In this document: in pieces, positions 21,825 through 23,473 of the stretch
Position numbering within the stretch: the stretch's first letter is position 1
Layout of the letters: each line of letters opens with the position of its first letter
DNA from: Bacteroidota bacterium
GTDB taxonomy: Bacteria; Bacteroidota; Bacteroidia; Chitinophagales; Chitinophagaceae
Direction: 5' to 3'
DNA: 23,473 bases
NCBI GenBank assembly: GCA_023429825.1
Contig: JAEZDC010000115.1
Location: 1-23,473, forward strand
Notes under the pieces: generated by a model
Seen by the model: only the letters and a program-made list of their open reading frames with translations
Database searches by the model: none
What the model was told of the DNA's origin: nothing
Program-made: the position numbers and the translations under genes

Positions 21825-21909
21825 TGCCCGGGACTGGAATCGAACCAGCACATCCTTGCGAACGGCAGATTTTGAGTCTGCTGCGTCTACCAATTCCGCC
21901 ACCCGGGCA
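21825..21909 (-). tRNA. tRNA-Leu (anticodon CAA)
   Basis: An 85-base tRNA on the minus strand with the long variable arm of class II. The acceptor stem is TGCCCGG/CCGGGCA, the anticodon stem GCAGA/TCTGC closes the loop CTCAAAA with anticodon CAA (reads UUG), and the T arm has GGTTCGATTCC. The 3' CCA is not encoded. It lies 23 bases downstream of hscB on the same strand. Confidence 0.96.
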
Positions 21910-21932
21910 GGTCGGGTGCAAATATAACGGCA

Positions 21933-22424
21933 TCAATCTAAACCTTCCAAAATACGATTCAGATATTTTTTCTTAAAGTAATACTCCTTCACTTGCAACA
22001 ATTCTTCTTCGGTAGTAACACCCTCTTTATAATTTTCAATAACTTCTTTAACAGGCTCATAGATCTCGTTTTGAATTCGGGAAACTTCATTGCTGACTGC
22101 AGACTGCTGACCACTGTCTGCTAATTCTTCGTTTAATTCCATCATCGCCATAAGAAACTCAGGAGGCAACTGATATTTTTCCTCTTCTTGTAATAATCCT
22201 TTTTGCTGAAGTACATATTTGATCGCTTCGTCATCGTTGCTGAGAATTTTATAAGCCTTGTTCACTGCAGATGATCTTTCCAGTACCTCCGCCTGTTCGT
22301 CTTCGCTGGCATTGCTGTAAAAATCAGGATGGTATTTCCTGCTCAATTCGTAAAACTTTTGCTTCACCATTTGCTTATCCGGTCTCAGCGATACAGGTAT
22401 TTGGTATAGTTCAAAATAATTCAT
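21933..22424 (-). CDS. hscB: Fe-S cluster co-chaperone HscB
   Basis: A 163-residue J-domain co-chaperone. The J domain is at the N-terminus: MNYFELYQIPVSLRPD, then the HPD triad at His32-Pro33-Asp34 in KYHPDFYSN, VNKAYKILSNDDEAIKYVL. The C-terminal half (about 83-160) is the helical HscB scaffold-binding domain (PEFLMAMMELNEEL, then the end LNRILEGLD). HscB brings IscU to the HscA chaperone in Fe-S assembly. It lacks the N-terminal Cys zinc finger of eukaryotic HscB, as expected. The hscA and iscU genes are not in the window. Immediately upstream lies the repeat element, whose last short frame stops 3 bases before the hscB start. Confidence 0.92.
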   Translation of the reverse strand: MNYFELYQIPVSLRPDKQMVKQKFYELSRKYHPDFYSNASEDEQAEVLERSSAVNKAYKILSNDDEAIKYVLQQKGLLQEEEKYQLPPEFLMAMMELNEELADSGQQSAVSNEVSRIQNEIYEPVKEVIENYKEGVTTEEELLQVKEYYFKKKYLNRILEGLD

Positions 22425-22427
22425 GGT

Positions 22428-22601
22428 TTATTTTTTTTGATACCAGCTTTCGTTTTCCATGGCACCACCAGTTGCGTCGCACACTTGTACGTTAGGGCAG
22501 CTATCAACAGACAACGAACAGGAACGATGAACCATTCGTTGCGAATGATGGCTTGGTGAATCTTGTTCTGAACGTACAAGTGTGCGACGCAACGAAAGCT
22601 G
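22428..22601. repeat. Long palindromic repeat element (23-bp perfect arms), MITE/REP-like
   Basis: Arms 22471-22493 and 22571-22593 are perfect 23-bp inverted copies. An outer 9-bp pair, CAGCTTTCG (22444-22452) and CGAAAGCTG (22593-22601), and a central hairpin ATTCG/CGAAT near 22534-22546, make the whole 158 bases nearly self-complementary. The left half is a second copy of the repeat at 5163-5270 (minus strand, from about 22506 to 22428) and keeps its frame, ending in MENESWYQKK with TAA at 22428-22430. No transposase gene is present. It fills the gap between hscB and the next gene. Confidence 0.7.
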
Positions 22602-22661
22602 ATCTTTGTTATACAGCTTGTTACATAATAACAATTATCTTGCTGCTGCAAATGTAGTCTC

Positions 22662-23473
22662 ATGTTTTTTATCGGACTTATCAGAGAGGGAAAAGTTCCT
22701 GCAGACAATCGGGTAGCATTAACGCCTGCGCAGTGCCGGTTTTTAAACCACCATGTACCTGGCGTAAAGGTAGTGGTTCAGCCCAGCAAAAGCCGGTGCT
22801 TTGCCGATAAGGAATATGAAAGAGCGGGATGCCTTATAACCGAAGACCTGATTGGATGTGATTTGTTATTAGGCATTAAGGAAGTGCCTGTTGATATGTT
22901 GCTGCCAAATAAAACGTACATGTTTTTTTCACACACAAGAAAGAAGCAACCCTATAATCAGAAGCTGATGCAGGCAATGGTGGAGAAGAAAATAACTTTG
23001 ATCGATTACGAGTGTTTGGAACATGAGGATGGTCAAAGAATAATTGGTTTTGGATTTTTTGCAGGTATTGTAGGGGCTCATAACGGTATGATGGCTTACG
23101 GTAAGCGAACAGGCTCATTTGAAATGGGGAGAATAGGAGAGAAGGAGTACAAAGAACTTATTCATACATATTTTGGTCTGAAACTGCCGATAGTGAAGAT
23201 CGCTGTTACCGGAAATGGCAGGGTAGCGCATGGGATTCTTGAGATCATGAACCTGATGGATGTACGTGAGGTGGAGCCGGAGGAGTTTTTAAAGAACGAA
23301 TATAAATACCCGGTGTACGTTCACTTAAAGGGGTCTGATCTGTATGAAAACCTCACTACAAAAAAATATTTAAGAGAAGAATTCCGAATTCATCCTGAGT
23401 TATACGAATGCAGATTTGAACCATTTTGTTTTAAGGCTGACATTTTAATGAATGGGATATTCTGGGATACTAA
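22662..23473 (+). CDS. Saccharopine/alanine-dehydrogenase-like NAD(P)-dependent oxidoreductase, 3' end outside window
   Basis: The frame is open from ATG 22662 to the window end (270 codons, no stop), so the gene is cut off; family members are about 400 residues. It starts MFFIGLIREGKVPADNRVALTPAQ, the start of the alanine dehydrogenase/saccharopine dehydrogenase N-terminal domain (REGKVPxDxRVxLTP). Then LLGIKEVPVDMLLPNKTYMFFSHTRKKQPYNQ, LIDYECLEHEDGQRIIGFGFFAGIVGAHNG and the start of the nucleotide-binding region, KIAVTGNGRVAHGILEIM (GxGxVxxG-like, Gly-Asn-Gly-Arg-Val). The SHTxKxQ motif points to the saccharopine dehydrogenase (lysine-forming) branch, though the exact reaction in Bacteroidota is not settled. 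Cytoplasmic. It starts 60 bases past the palindromic repeat. Confidence 0.87.
   Translation, partial: MFFIGLIREGKVPADNRVALTPAQCRFLNHHVPGVKVVVQPSKSRCFADKEYERAGCLITEDLIGCDLLLGIKEVPVDMLLPNKTYMFFSHTRKKQPYNQKLMQAMVEKKITLIDYECLEHEDGQRIIGFGFFAGIVGAHNGMMAYGKRTGSFEMGRIGEKEYKELIHTYFGLKLPIVKIAVTGNGRVAHGILEIMNLMDVREVEPEEFLKNEYKYPVYVHLKGSDLYENLTTKKYLREEFRIHPELYECRFEPFCFKADILMNGIFWDT

Noticed and set aside
22421..22708. A 95-codon minus-strand frame upstream of hscB
   Set aside because: It runs across both arms of the palindromic repeat and into the dehydrogenase gene; it is open by chance or by repeat origin, not a supported gene.

Overview
The window reads as chromosomal DNA of a Bacteroidota bacterium, most likely order Chitinophagales (family Chitinophagaceae or close to it). 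The evidence is indirect but consistent: type IX secretion (T9SS) C-terminal sorting domains, the rpmB-rpmG-DUF4295 cluster, DUF1343/NamZ, DUF3667, DUF4251 and DUF6263-like proteins, -7 promoter boxes of the TAnnTTTG type, and start codons with A/T-rich leaders and no recognisable Shine-Dalgarno. There is no phage, plasmid, insertion-sequence transposase or CRISPR signal. The region is mostly housekeeping with small accessory genes and several non-coding repeats.

Layout. (1) 1-3608: two tandem, closely related secreted adhesin-like T9SS proteins. The first is cut by the window edge and carries an in-frame TAA exactly between its body and its sorting domain; the second is intact. (2) 3609-5388: an 11-bp tandem repeat, ornithine aminotransferase (rocD, minus strand), and an intergenic region with a dispersed repeat. 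(3) 5389-6058: ribosomal proteins bL28 and bL33 and a DUF4295 protein, ended by a terminator. (4) 6059-7943: ftsY and an unrecognised helical protein. (5) 7933-10596, minus strand: a diacylglycerol-kinase-family lipid kinase, the peptidoglycan exo-muramidase NamZ and an SRPBCC protein, probably one operon. Divergent from it by 22 bp is an App1-type phosphatidate phosphatase (10619-11737), so a likely lipid kinase and a likely phosphatidate phosphatase sit head to head.

(6) 11801-14373: a flavin-type PPOX protein, a tiny membrane protein, a YkgJ-type Cys-cluster protein, a SPOR-domain protein and a DUF3667 zinc-ribbon membrane protein, packed with touching or nearly touching ends. (7) 14422-17450: gcvP (glycine cleavage P protein) with a clear -7 box, a structured leader and a terminator. 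(8) 17453-19429: DUF4251 lipoprotein, zinc-ribbon methyltransferase and a YqaE/Pmp3 protein with an unusual secretory N-terminus. (9) 19458-21798: a methionine-rich DUF6263-like lipoprotein, a YihY/BrkB membrane protein and a small di-haem cytochrome c. (10) 21825-23473: tRNA-Leu(CAA), hscB, a roughly 158-bp palindromic repeat element, and the 5' part of a saccharopine/alanine-dehydrogenase-like gene that runs off the window.

The most unusual signals are the dispersed repeat family with the core AAGwGTGCGAC (near 5205, 6130, 22480 and 22585; one copy is a near-perfect long palindrome, two keep the same short reading frame), the nonsense codon that detaches a T9SS sorting domain, and the head-to-head lipid kinase/phosphatase pair. 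No clearly new multi-gene system was found.
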